9,087 nt of DNA from Acetobacteraceae bacterium (GTDB lineage: Bacteria > Pseudomonadota > Alphaproteobacteria > Acetobacterales > Acetobacteraceae): contig DAHWBL010000064.1 in assembly GCA_027323595.1 (NCBI GenBank), forward strand, positions 1 through 9,087, written 5' to 3'. Under the pieces are notes generated by a model, which ran no database searches, had not been told where the DNA came from, and worked only from the letters and a program-made list of their open reading frames with translations. Both the position numbers and the translations under genes were made by a program. This document shows, piece by piece, positions 1 through 6,734 of this stretch. The first letter of the stretch is position 1, and each line of letters opens with the position of its first letter.

Positions 1-396
1 TTCGAGCTTGCCGCCGAGCTCGCGGCGCGGCGTGCCGGCGGTGGGTTCGCGCAACGGGTTGCCCCGATTTTGAAGGAGATGCATGGCGCCACCGTGCGCG
101 GGGATGTCGAGGCGCATCATGGCATCGGTTTCGCCTTCACATGCGCGGTGTGCGAGGCCTCCGGCAATCAAAACCTGCTGGAGACCTGGAAGCGGATGAT
201 GCTGCGGCTGCGGCTTGCGATCTATCGATCGTTGCGTGAAGCCGATGTGGCGGCGGTGGTGCGGATCGTGGATCGGCTGACCGGGGCGATCTGCGCGGGT
301 GATGTGGCGGGCGCGCGCGCCGAGGCGCGGCGGTTGGTCAGGCGGCACATGCACGATCTTGGTCTTCCGACCGTGCTGGATGACGATGGGGCCTGA
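1..396 (+). CDS. GntR-family regulator, FCD effector domain (5'-truncated)
   Basis: The reading frame is open from base 1, so the start lies upstream. The visible 131 residues carry no helix-turn-helix and look like the all-helical FCD ligand-binding domain of FadR/VanR-type GntR regulators. Signs of this are Asp35 and His39 in a D-x3-H arrangement, the signature ASGN at residues 53-56 followed by a leucine-rich helix, the CAGD turn at 98-101 ahead of an Ala/Arg helix, and a late His116. FCD domains typically bind a carboxylic acid, often through a metal held by Asp and His side chains. The usual mid-domain His just before the second-last helix appears to be Asp91 here. The gene reads toward the CoA ligase 118 bases downstream, so it may control it or the neighbouring catabolic genes. 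The family call is fairly secure; the effector is unknown. Confidence 0.8.
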   Translation, partial: FELAAELAARRAGGGFAQRVAPILKEMHGATVRGDVEAHHGIGFAFTCAVCEASGNQNLLETWKRMMLRLRLAIYRSLREADVAAVVRIVDRLTGAICAGDVAGARAEARRLVRRHMHDLGLPTVLDDDGA

Positions 397-403
397 GCTT
401 TCG

Positions 404-505
404 ATGGTGAGCACGGCATCGGAGCAGGTGATGGAGCGCTGGGGCGGCATGTCGCGCGAGCAGGGCTGGACGCGGGCTTTTGAACCGTGCGCGGCCGTTT
501 GGTAG
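404..505 (+). CDS. Possible 33-residue ORF between regulator and ligase
   Basis: An ATG eight bases after the regulator stop opens a 33-codon frame ending in TAG ten bases before the ligase start. The peptide has few hydrophobic stretches, contains one Cys and three Trp, and matches no family I recognise. The only upstream purine run (GGGG around 388-391) is about a dozen bases from the ATG, so the ribosome site is poor. It could be a small coupled gene, a leader peptide or chance. Chance is the default, because long open frames arise easily in DNA this rich in GC. Confidence 0.15.
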   Translation: MVSTASEQVMERWGGMSREQGWTRAFEPCAAVW

Positions 506-514
506 CGCGAGGGC

Positions 515-2035
515 ATGTATCCGATCGATCATCTGTGGGCGGCGGCGGCGCGGTTTGGCGCACAGCCGGCGGTGCTGCATGCTGGCGGGGCCATCAGCTA
601 TCGCGAGCTGGCCGCCGCGGTGGTGGCGCGCGCGGCGGGGCTGATCGCGGCCGAGCCGACGCCTGGCGGGATCGTCGCTGTTGGCGCCGACAATGATCCT
701 CAGCATCTGATCACCATTCTGGCGGTGCTGGCGGCGGGCAAGGTGTGGGTGCCGCTCAACCCGCGCAATGGCGACCCGGAATTGCGGCGCATTCTGGAGT
801 TCGTCGAGCCTGGGCTGATCGTTGGCGATGCGGCGATGGCGGAAAGGCTCGGCGGGCTGGGGTTTGCCGTGCGGGTGATCGACGGGCTGCTGGGCGGGGA
901 TTCGGCCGGGTTGCCGATGGGGCCGCGGGCGGCAGGCGCGATCGATTTGCGGCGCACCCAGGCGATCAAGTTCACAGGCGGAAGCACCGGGGTTCCGAAG
1001 GGCGTGTGTCAGCCGCTGCGGGCATGGAATGCGTGCATCGCGGCCCAGGTCCATCATCTGCGGCTGGTGCCGGGGGATCGGTATCTGGTGTCCGCGCCGC
1101 TCACCCATGGCACATCGACCTATATGCTGCCGTTTCTGGCGGTGGGTGGGGCGCTGGTGTTCGCCGAGGAGGCGCGCGCGCCGGCGCTGCTGGATGCGGC
1201 GGCGCGGCATCGGGCGAGCGTGTGCTATGGGCCGCCGACGCAGATTTTGAATTTGATGGAGGAGCAGCGCCGCGCGCCGCGCGACCTGTCGGCGTTGCGG
1301 TTGGTGGTCTATGGCAGCGGGCCGATGCGCCCTGAGCAGATCCGTGCCGCGCAGGCGGTGTTCGGGCCGATCGTCGGTACCTGTTACGGGCAGACCGAGG
1401 CGCCGCAGATGATCAGCTATCTGCCGCCCGAGGAGATGCATGGCGCGGGGCTGTCATCGGTGGGGCGGGCGTGCATCCTGTCGCGGGTGGCGATCCTGGC
1501 GCCGGACGGGAAGGTTCTGCCCGCGGGGGTGGAAGGCGAAATCTGCGTGCGCGGCGATCTGCTGATGAGCGGGTATCATCGTGACGAGGCGACGACCGCG
1601 GCGGTGATGGGGCAGGGCTGGCTGCGCACCGGCGATGGCGGGATGATCGATGAGAGCGGGCTGATCCATCTGCGCGACCGGCTGAAGGATGTGATCATCT
1701 CAGGTGGGTTCAACATTTTTCCGGCGGATGTGGAAACCGTGCTGGCGCGCCATCCGGCCGTGCTGAACTGCGCGGTGGTGGGAGTGGCCGATGCGCATTG
1801 GGGTGAGGCGGTGCACGCGGCGGTGGAGTTTCGCGCTGGCCACGGGGCGGATGCGGAGGAATTGAAGGCGCTGGTGCGGGCCGAGCTTGGCGCGGTGAAG
1901 ACGCCCAAGCAGGTGCATGTGTTCGCCCCGCTGCCGCGCAACCCGGTCGGCAAGATTTTGAAATCCGCGATCCGTGAGCAGATCGGGCGGGATCAGATTT
2001 TGGAGAGCCAGCCGCGCGTGGGGCCGAGCGCGTAG
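515..2035 (+). CDS. AMP-forming acyl/aryl-CoA ligase (class I adenylate-forming enzyme)
   Basis: The 506-residue cytoplasmic protein should activate a carboxylic acid with ATP to an acyl-adenylate and then form the CoA thioester. All core motifs are present: the phosphate-binding loop FTGGSTGVPKG at 153-163, a PLTHG segment at 195-199 lining the acyl pocket, YGQTEA at 291-296, RTGD at 371-374 (ribose-binding Asp374), the hinge DRLKDVIISGGFNI at 388-401, and the C-terminal adenylation lysine Lys480 in NPVGK. The phosphate loop reads GGST rather than the common SGTT, a variant seen in parts of the fatty-acid and aromatic-acid ligase families. Length is normal. The chosen start gives a typical N-terminus; the ribosome site is weak (GAGG only two bases ahead). 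It follows the FCD regulator in the same direction and its last 43 bases overlap the convergent DUF1211 gene. The substrate is not predictable; an aromatic or medium-chain acid fits the surroundings. Confidence 0.93.
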   Translation: MYPIDHLWAAAARFGAQPAVLHAGGAISYRELAAAVVARAAGLIAAEPTPGGIVAVGADNDPQHLITILAVLAAGKVWVPLNPRNGDPELRRILEFVEPGLIVGDAAMAERLGGLGFAVRVIDGLLGGDSAGLPMGPRAAGAIDLRRTQAIKFTGGSTGVPKGVCQPLRAWNACIAAQVHHLRLVPGDRYLVSAPLTHGTSTYMLPFLAVGGALVFAEEARAPALLDAAARHRASVCYGPPTQILNLMEEQRRAPRDLSALRLVVYGSGPMRPEQIRAAQAVFGPIVGTCYGQTEAPQMISYLPPEEMHGAGLSSVGRACILSRVAILAPDGKVLPAGVEGEICVRGDLLMSGYHRDEATTAAVMGQGWLRTGDGGMIDESGLIHLRDRLKDVIISGGFNIFPADVETVLARHPAVLNCAVVGVADAHWGEAVHAAVEFRAGHGADAEELKALVRAELGAVKTPKQVHVFAPLPRNPVGKILKSAIREQIGRDQILESQPRVGPSA

Positions 2036-2628
2036 ACCATCTGGATCGCGACGATGAAGCCCAGGCTCCAGAGTGTGCCGAACACGCACAGCGCGGTGGC
2101 GAGCGCGTAGAGCGTCTGCGCGATCTTGATGCGTCGGCAGATCGATGCCTGGATTTCATGGGTCGCGGCGGGCGAGAGCAGGCCGGCGCGCGCGGCGTGG
2201 CCCCAGCTCAGCAGCAGCACCAGGCCGAGCACCAGGATGTTGATCCAGTAGAGCGCGAGGGCCAGGCGCAGGGTGATGAACTCCGCCATCAGCGCGGTGG
2301 AGAACGGCATCAGGCAGACCAGGAACAAAAACAGCAGATGCAGCCAGGTGAGATCGCGATCGGCGCGGTCCAGGTAGTTGAGCTGGGCCTGCTGGCCCAT
2401 CCAGAAGATGCCCAGCGTGAGAAAGCTCATCATGAACACCGCCAGCCGCGGCGCGAGCAGCAGCAGCGCGCCGGCGAGGCTTGCGTCGTCATGCACGAGG
2501 GCGGCGGCGGGGGTTTTCAGGTCGAGCACCAGCAGGGTCATCGCCACCGCGAACACGCCGTCGCTGAGGGCGGCGATGCGCGCGACGTTGCCGCCGACGA
2601 GCTGGTTGTAGCGGGTGCCCGGCAGCAT
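1993..2628 (-). CDS. TMEM175/DUF1211-family integral membrane protein
   Basis: The 211-residue protein is very hydrophobic, with about six predicted helices (near residues 17-36, 56-78, 93-113, 119-142, 165-184 and 186-203). Residues 17-36 match the family signature: Arg17 followed by SDGVFA at 22-27 and TLLVLDL at 31-37, although the usual Phe before Ser is Leu21. A second hallmark is the W-x-H ... MPFST stretch at 95-111. Bacterial TMEM175 proteins form tetrameric potassium-permeable channels without the classical selectivity filter, so a cation channel is the best guess; many members are uncharacterised. It starts 5 bases after the stop of the molybdopterin subunit and lacks a clear ribosome site, so it is probably translated by coupling at the end of that operon. 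Its 3' end overlaps the convergent ligase gene. No metabolic reason for the pairing is evident. Confidence 0.88.
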   Translation of the reverse strand: MLPGTRYNQLVGGNVARIAALSDGVFAVAMTLLVLDLKTPAAALVHDDASLAGALLLLAPRLAVFMMSFLTLGIFWMGQQAQLNYLDRADRDLTWLHLLFLFLVCLMPFSTALMAEFITLRLALALYWINILVLGLVLLLSWGHAARAGLLSPAATHEIQASICRRIKIAQTLYALATALCVFGTLWSLGFIVAIQMVYALGPTRGWLSKI

Positions 2629-2633
2629 CGGGT

Positions 2634-4838
2634 TCAGGCGAGACCGGCGGCGCGCAGCCTCGGCGGGTTGAGCGGCAGTTCGCGCAGGCGCAGATGGGTG
2701 GCGTCGAACAGTGCGTTGGCGATGGCGGCCGGGGTTGGGCCCTGCGAGGCCTCGCCGGTGCCAAGGAAGGGCGCGCCGGGGCGGTCGATGATGTGGGTTT
2801 CGAGCTGGTCGGGCAGCAGGCCGAAACGCAGCATGGGATAGCCCGCCCAGTCGCGGCTGGTGATGCCGTCCGCGTTCCAGCTCACCTGTTCGAACAGGGT
2901 CCAGCTCATCGATTGCAGGAAGCCGCCCTCGATCTGGTTGCGGATGCCGTCGGGGTTGATGATCTGGCCGCTGTCCACGGCGAGCACGGCGCGGGCGACG
3001 CGCAACTGCCCGTCATCACCGATCGGCGCGAGTTGCAGGGCGATGGCGCAATAGGCGCCGAGATTCTTGTAGCGGGCGAAGGCGAAGCCACGACCCGAAC
3101 CAGGTGCCGCCTTGCTCCATCCGAAGCGCTCGGCGGCCAGGGTGATGACATCGCGCGCGCGCGGGTCCTGCATGTGGCGCAGGCGGTATTCGACGGGGTC
3201 GGCGCCGGTGTGGGCGGCGCATTCGTCCATGAAGCTCTCGATCGAGAAGATGTTCATGTAGGCGCCAAGACCGCGCTCGGCGGAGACGCGGATCGGCATT
3301 TCGGGAATGAAATGATGCACCACGGTGGCGTGCGGCAGCACATAGAGCGGGATGGCGTTGCGGTCACCGCCGCCCTCGGGCTGGGGGATCGGCACCGGCC
3401 TGGGCAGGGTGAGCGGCTTTTCCAGCGACCAGCCGGCCAGCAGAGCGCCCGCGCCGCCGGGCCGGTTGGAATGGGTGTTGCTCCAGACATCGTAGTTCCA
3501 GTCAACGATGTTGCCGGCGCCGTTGAGCCCGGCGCGGACCCTGGTTACCATCGCCGGGGAATAGGGTTCCCAGGTGTTTTCCTGCTCGCGCATCCATTGC
3601 ACGCGCACGGTCTGGCCGGGGAAGGCGCGCGCCATCAATGCCGCGTCGCCGGCGGCGTCGTCCGCGCCGTTATGGCCGTAGCAGCCGGAGCCCTCGACAT
3701 GGATGCAGCGGACCTTGTCGGGCGGCAGGCCGGTGAGCCCGGCGATGGCCGCGCGCAGCGGGAACATGCCCTGCGCGTGCGACCAGACGGTGAGGTTGGT
3801 GCCGTCGAACAGGGCGAGGCCGCAGGACGGGCCGATCGATCCGTGGCCGATATAGGGGCGGTTGAAGCGCGCGGAGAGTTCGCTGACCGCGGCGTCGGCG
3901 ACGTCCAGCCGGTCGAGGATGGTGGTGTCCTCGCTCGGCAGGGCGAGCAGCGTGTCATAGATGCGGGCGCGCTCGGGCAGCTTTGGCCCTGGCTTCCAGC
4001 GCGCGGCTGCGACCATCGCGCGCAGCGCCTGTACCGCCTGCCATTCGCGTTTGGCGATCACCCCGACGAAGCTGCCGTCGCGCACGATCTTGAGCACGCC
4101 GGGCATTTTCGCGATCTCGGTGTCGTCGAGCGCGATCAGGGTGGCGCCGTAGGACGGTGGGCGCAGGATGCGCGCATGCACCATGTCGTTGGGGCGCATG
4201 TCCTGGATGTAGGCCGGGCCGCCGGTGACTTTCGCGGGGATGTCCACCCGTGGCTGGGCGTGGCCGATGATGGTGTAGTCCGCGGGTGGCTTCAGCGCCG
4301 AACGGACCAGCGCGTTCTGATGCAGGGTGGTGTCGGTGATCAGGTCGCCGTAGCGCACGGCGCGGCCGTCGGGCGCGCGCACGGTGCCGTCGCGGGTGGT
4401 GAGGCTGTCGACCGGCAGCGACCAGCTCGACGCGGCGATCGCGAGCAGGATCGCGCGGACCTGGGATGCGGCGTTGAGGATGGCGGTGCCGCTGTCGGGC
4501 ATCGAGTGGCTGCCGGCGGTGTAGCCCTCGTTGGGGGTGCGCGCGGTGTCGGCGGTGACCAGATGGATCGCGTCGAACGGCACCGACAGCTCCTCGGCGG
4601 CGATCTGCGTGAGCGCGGTGCGCAGGCCCTGGCCGAGTTCGGCCTTGCCGGTAAAGACGGTGATGCCGGCGGCGTCGATGCGGACCCAGCTGTCGAGCAG
4701 GGGGAACTGGGCGAGGCTGCCGGGCGGCTTGTCGTCGGTGGTTTCAGCGGCATGCGCGCCACGGCCGGGCAGGCCGATGCCGACCAGCAGCACGCCGCCG
4801 ACCAAACTGGCGCGGCGGGTCAACAAAGGGGCGTTCAT
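2634..4838 (-). CDS. Molybdopterin-binding subunit of a periplasmic aldehyde/N-heteroaromatic oxidoreductase (IorB/NicB-like)
   Basis: The 734-residue large subunit belongs to the xanthine oxidase superfamily and should hydroxylate a substrate carbon (ring or aldehyde) with water at a Mo centre. The N-terminus is a twin-arginine signal (TRRASLVGG at 7-15, a hydrophobic run, then an AHA cleavage site near 28-30), so the folded enzyme is exported. Further landmarks are FTGKAELGQG at 62-71 and PNEGYTAGS at 102-110, typical of the IorB/NicB branch. The probable cofactor Gln356 is followed by a Mo-segment reading GSGCYGHNGAD at 383-393. VDSGQIINPDG lies at 621-631, and GTGE at 693-696 holds the predicted catalytic Glu696. 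The ATG at 4838 was chosen because it gives the Tat signal, overlaps the Fe-S stop as ATGA and has GGAG seven bases upstream; the open frame further upstream is a shadow of the Fe-S gene. Substrate candidates are nicotinate-like heterocycles or aldehydes. Confidence 0.9.
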   Translation of the reverse strand: MNAPLLTRRASLVGGVLLVGIGLPGRGAHAAETTDDKPPGSLAQFPLLDSWVRIDAAGITVFTGKAELGQGLRTALTQIAAEELSVPFDAIHLVTADTARTPNEGYTAGSHSMPDSGTAILNAASQVRAILLAIAASSWSLPVDSLTTRDGTVRAPDGRAVRYGDLITDTTLHQNALVRSALKPPADYTIIGHAQPRVDIPAKVTGGPAYIQDMRPNDMVHARILRPPSYGATLIALDDTEIAKMPGVLKIVRDGSFVGVIAKREWQAVQALRAMVAAARWKPGPKLPERARIYDTLLALPSEDTTILDRLDVADAAVSELSARFNRPYIGHGSIGPSCGLALFDGTNLTVWSHAQGMFPLRAAIAGLTGLPPDKVRCIHVEGSGCYGHNGADDAAGDAALMARAFPGQTVRVQWMREQENTWEPYSPAMVTRVRAGLNGAGNIVDWNYDVWSNTHSNRPGGAGALLAGWSLEKPLTLPRPVPIPQPEGGGDRNAIPLYVLPHATVVHHFIPEMPIRVSAERGLGAYMNIFSIESFMDECAAHTGADPVEYRLRHMQDPRARDVITLAAERFGWSKAAPGSGRGFAFARYKNLGAYCAIALQLAPIGDDGQLRVARAVLAVDSGQIINPDGIRNQIEGGFLQSMSWTLFEQVSWNADGITSRDWAGYPMLRFGLLPDQLETHIIDRPGAPFLGTGEASQGPTPAAIANALFDATHLRLRELPLNPPRLRAAGLA

Positions 4839-5344
4839 TTCACCGCTCCGTCGCGCATGCCGGCCTGGGGCGGGGATGCCGAGGCCGAGCCGAGTGCGGC
4901 GGCGGCGCGGCGGACCGCGCGCAGGATGCGCATGTGGGTGCCGCAACGGCAAAGATTGGTCTGCATGCGCGCGCGGATCTCGGTGTCGGACGCGCCGGGG
5001 TTGGTTTCCAGCAGCGCCTGCGCGCGCATCACCATGCCGGCGCTGCAATAGCCGCATTGCGCTGCCTGCTCGTCGATGAAGGCGCGTTGCAGCGGGCTGG
5101 GCGAGGCCTCGGTGCCGAGCGATTCGATGGTGCGCACGCGCCGGCCGGCGAGGCTGCCGACCGGGGTGAGGCAGGAAAACACCGGCTTGCCATCGAGCAG
5201 CACGGTACAGGCGCCGCATTGGCCCAGGCCGCAGCCGTATTTCGCGCCGTTGAGCTTGAGATTGTCGCGCAGCACGTAGAGCAGCGGCGTCTCCGGCGTG
5301 GCGTCCACCGAGCGCGATCTTCCGTTGATATCGATTGCGATCAT
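4835..5344 (-). CDS. [2Fe-2S] small subunit of the molybdenum hydroxylase
   Basis: The 169-residue protein carries the two iron-sulfur clusters that pass electrons from the Mo centre to the cytochrome. The N-terminal plant-ferredoxin-like domain has Cys38, Cys43, Cys46 and Cys58. The C-terminal helical domain has Cys97 and Cys100 in CGYC, then Cys132 and Cys134 in CRC. This is the complete eight-cysteine set of the NicA/IorA/CoxS type. It has no signal peptide and would be exported by piggyback on the Tat-bearing large subunit. The ATG at 5344 (MIAIDING) is preferred over an upstream frame extension because it starts at the usual family position, has AGGAA five bases upstream and overlaps the cytochrome stop as ATGA. 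About 20 residues after the CRC motif are Ala/Ser/Pro-rich and probably flexible. Confidence 0.94.
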   Translation of the reverse strand: MIAIDINGRSRSVDATPETPLLYVLRDNLKLNGAKYGCGLGQCGACTVLLDGKPVFSCLTPVGSLAGRRVRTIESLGTEASPSPLQRAFIDEQAAQCGYCSAGMVMRAQALLETNPGASDTEIRARMQTNLCRCGTHMRILRAVRRAAAALGSASASPPQAGMRDGAVK

Positions 5345-6621
5345 TGCGGTTCCTGCTCCCGTCGCATGCTGGCGACCGTCTCGGCGAGGTCGGTCCATGC
5401 CGGCCGTCCGGCGATGGAGGTGCGCAGATAGGCCAGCACGTCAACCATTTGTTGCGCGGTCAGATTATTGGCAAAGCCCGGCATCTGTGGCCCGGCCTCG
5501 GATTCGCGCGGGTGGCGGCCTTCGAGGATGACGCGCAGCGCGTTGCGCGGGCTTGCCTCCGACAGCGAGGTGGCGAGTGCGAGCGGGGTGAGATTCTGCG
5601 ATAACGTGTGCCAGCCGTCCTGGTGGCAGATCGCGCAGGCGCCGGCGTAAATCTCGGCACCCGGCCCGCCCGAGCGAGGCGGCGGTGGCGCGGTGCCGGA
5701 CAGGATCGCCTCGGTCTGGGTCGCGCGCGCCTGGCGCACCGGGTCGGCGGGCCCGCCGATGCCCGCGATGTAGGCGGCGATGGCGTGCAGGTCGGCGGGA
5801 TCGGCGAAAGCGAGATTGGCGGTGACGGCCTGCATCGGGCCGGCGGCGACGCCGTGATGGGGGGCCACGCCGCCGCTGAGATACAGCGCCAGTTCGGCCT
5901 CGGTCCAGGGGATCGGCGCGGGCGAGGCGGCGCCAAGCGCGGGGGCGTGCCAGCCATCCACGTCCGCGCCCGCATAGGCGGATTCGGTGCGTTCGGCGCC
6001 GATCTGGTTGCGCGGGGTGTGGCAGGCGCCGCAATGGGCGATGCCCTCGGCGATGTGCCCGCCGGCATCCTCGGGCGGTGGCACGGTGGCGGGCCAGTAC
6101 AGCAGGTTCCACACCGCCACCAGCGCGCGGATGTTGAACGGGAAGGCCAGATCATCGTCCCTGGCCGCCGCGCTGATCGGCTTGCGGGTCATCAGATAGG
6201 CGTAGATCGCGGCGATCTCATGCTCCGACAGCGCGGCGTAGTGCGGGTAGGGGAAGGCCGGATAGAGATGGTGGCCGTCACGCGAGATGCCGGTGCGCAT
6301 CGCGCGGGTGAAGGCGGCGAGCGACCAGGCGCCGATGCCGGTGGCGGTGTCGGGGGTGATGTTGGTGCTGAACAGGTGGCCGTAGGGGGTCTGGATGGCG
6401 ACGCCGCCGGCATAGGGCCGCCCGCCGGGCGCGGTGTGGCAATCCGCGCAATTGCCCAGCGCGACCAGGCGCGCGCCCTCGGTTGCGAGGGCCGGTGGGA
6501 TGCTGCCCGCGGCCGGCGGGGAAACCGGGGCGTCGGAGCGGTGCCACGACAGCGCGGTGAACGCCGCCGCCGACGCGCCGCCCAGGATCAGAACCGCCAG
6601 AAACAACCGGCCAAGCCGCAT
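5341..6621 (-). CDS. Triheme membrane-associated cytochrome c subunit
   Basis: The 426-residue protein has an N-terminal hydrophobic helix (about 4-22) serving as signal or anchor and three haem-attachment motifs: CADCH at 58-62, CGACH at 197-201 and CAICH at 329-333. This is the architecture of cytochrome subunits of acetic-acid-bacterial alcohol and aldehyde dehydrogenases, and of the C-terminal part of NicB. It would take electrons from the Fe-S subunit in the periplasm and pass them to ubiquinone or a terminal oxidase. Candidate axial methionines are Met263 (GPMQAV) and Met380 (PQMPGF) for the second and third haems. The equivalent place after the first haem reads YPAFPYPHY, with Phe123 where PAMPY occurs in relatives. 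The ATG at 6621 is chosen because GGAGG sits seven bases upstream; an in-frame TTG 18 bases earlier is less likely. It is the first gene of the minus-strand operon. Confidence 0.92.
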   Translation of the reverse strand: MRLGRLFLAVLILGGASAAAFTALSWHRSDAPVSPPAAGSIPPALATEGARLVALGNCADCHTAPGGRPYAGGVAIQTPYGHLFSTNITPDTATGIGAWSLAAFTRAMRTGISRDGHHLYPAFPYPHYAALSEHEIAAIYAYLMTRKPISAAARDDDLAFPFNIRALVAVWNLLYWPATVPPPEDAGGHIAEGIAHCGACHTPRNQIGAERTESAYAGADVDGWHAPALGAASPAPIPWTEAELALYLSGGVAPHHGVAAGPMQAVTANLAFADPADLHAIAAYIAGIGGPADPVRQARATQTEAILSGTAPPPPRSGGPGAEIYAGACAICHQDGWHTLSQNLTPLALATSLSEASPRNALRVILEGRHPRESEAGPQMPGFANNLTAQQMVDVLAYLRTSIAGRPAWTDLAETVASMRREQEPQ

Positions 6622-6625
6622 AAAG

Positions 6626-6633
6626 CCCCCTCC
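6626..6633 (-). promoter_or_regulatory. Strong ribosome binding site of the cytochrome c gene
   Basis: On the minus strand the sequence reads GGAGGGGG, followed by CTTT and the ATG at 6621. It is the best Shine-Dalgarno match in the window and decides the start of the cytochrome gene. Confidence 0.7.
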
Positions 6634-6647
6634 GTGCAACGGGTGGG

Positions 6648-6676
6648 AGCATCGGGATGAACGTCGCGCCGGTCAA
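6648..6676 (-). promoter_or_regulatory. Possible sigma-70-like promoter for the cytochrome/Mo-hydroxylase operon
   Basis: On the minus strand a TTGACC box (6676-6671) lies 17 bases from GATGCT (6653-6648), about 20 bases ahead of the ribosome site and start. The -35-like box matches the consensus at five of six positions, the -10-like box only at three. The -35 box is embedded in a palindrome at 6669-6680, so a protein bound there would compete with polymerase. The match is by eye and the weak -10 keeps confidence low. Confidence 0.3.
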
Positions 6677-6680
6677 CCGG
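6669..6680. promoter_or_regulatory. Candidate operator: 12-base palindrome CCGGT-CA-ACCGG
   Basis: Two perfect 5-base arms (CCGGT/ACCGG) flank a CA centre, in the space between the divergent cytochrome and decarboxylase-like genes. Its core, GGT-N2-ACC, resembles the GGT...ACC half-sites bound by FadR-subfamily GntR regulators, and an FCD regulator is encoded at the left edge of the window. The 10-mer GGTCAACCGG recurs at 8617-8626 upstream of the dioxygenase gene. Linking the regulator to this site is inference. Confidence 0.35.
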
Positions 6681-6687
6681 GCGATAA

Positions 6688-6716
6688 TTGACGCGGCCTT
6701 GGAGCGGGCTGATCCT
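6688..6716 (+). promoter_or_regulatory. Possible promoter for the decarboxylase-like gene
   Basis: TTGACG (6688-6693, five of six consensus bases) is separated by 17 bases from GATCCT (6711-6716, three of six). If real, transcription would begin near 6723, which excludes a translation start at 6657 and supports 6735 or 6747. It mirrors the minus-strand boxes across the palindrome. The match is by eye only. Confidence 0.28.
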
Positions 6717-6734
6717 TGTCCGCACGGATGCACG

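Noticed and set aside
338..1441. 367-codon minus-strand frame opposite the ligase
   Set aside because: Arg/His/Pro-rich shadow of the ligase with no recognisable domain.
2694..5051. 785-codon open frame on the plus strand opposite the Mo subunit
   Set aside because: It is antisense to a gene with full family motifs; its composition is Gly/Ala/Val/Asp-rich with no domain, as expected from strong GC third-position bias.
4839..5444. Upstream in-frame extension of the Mo subunit, giving 936 residues
   Set aside because: The extra part is the wrong frame of the Fe-S gene; the Tat signal and ATGA overlap fix the start at 4838.
5608..6660. 350-codon plus-strand frame opposite the cytochrome
   Set aside because: Antisense to three clear haem motifs; Gly/Ala/Arg-rich with no family features.
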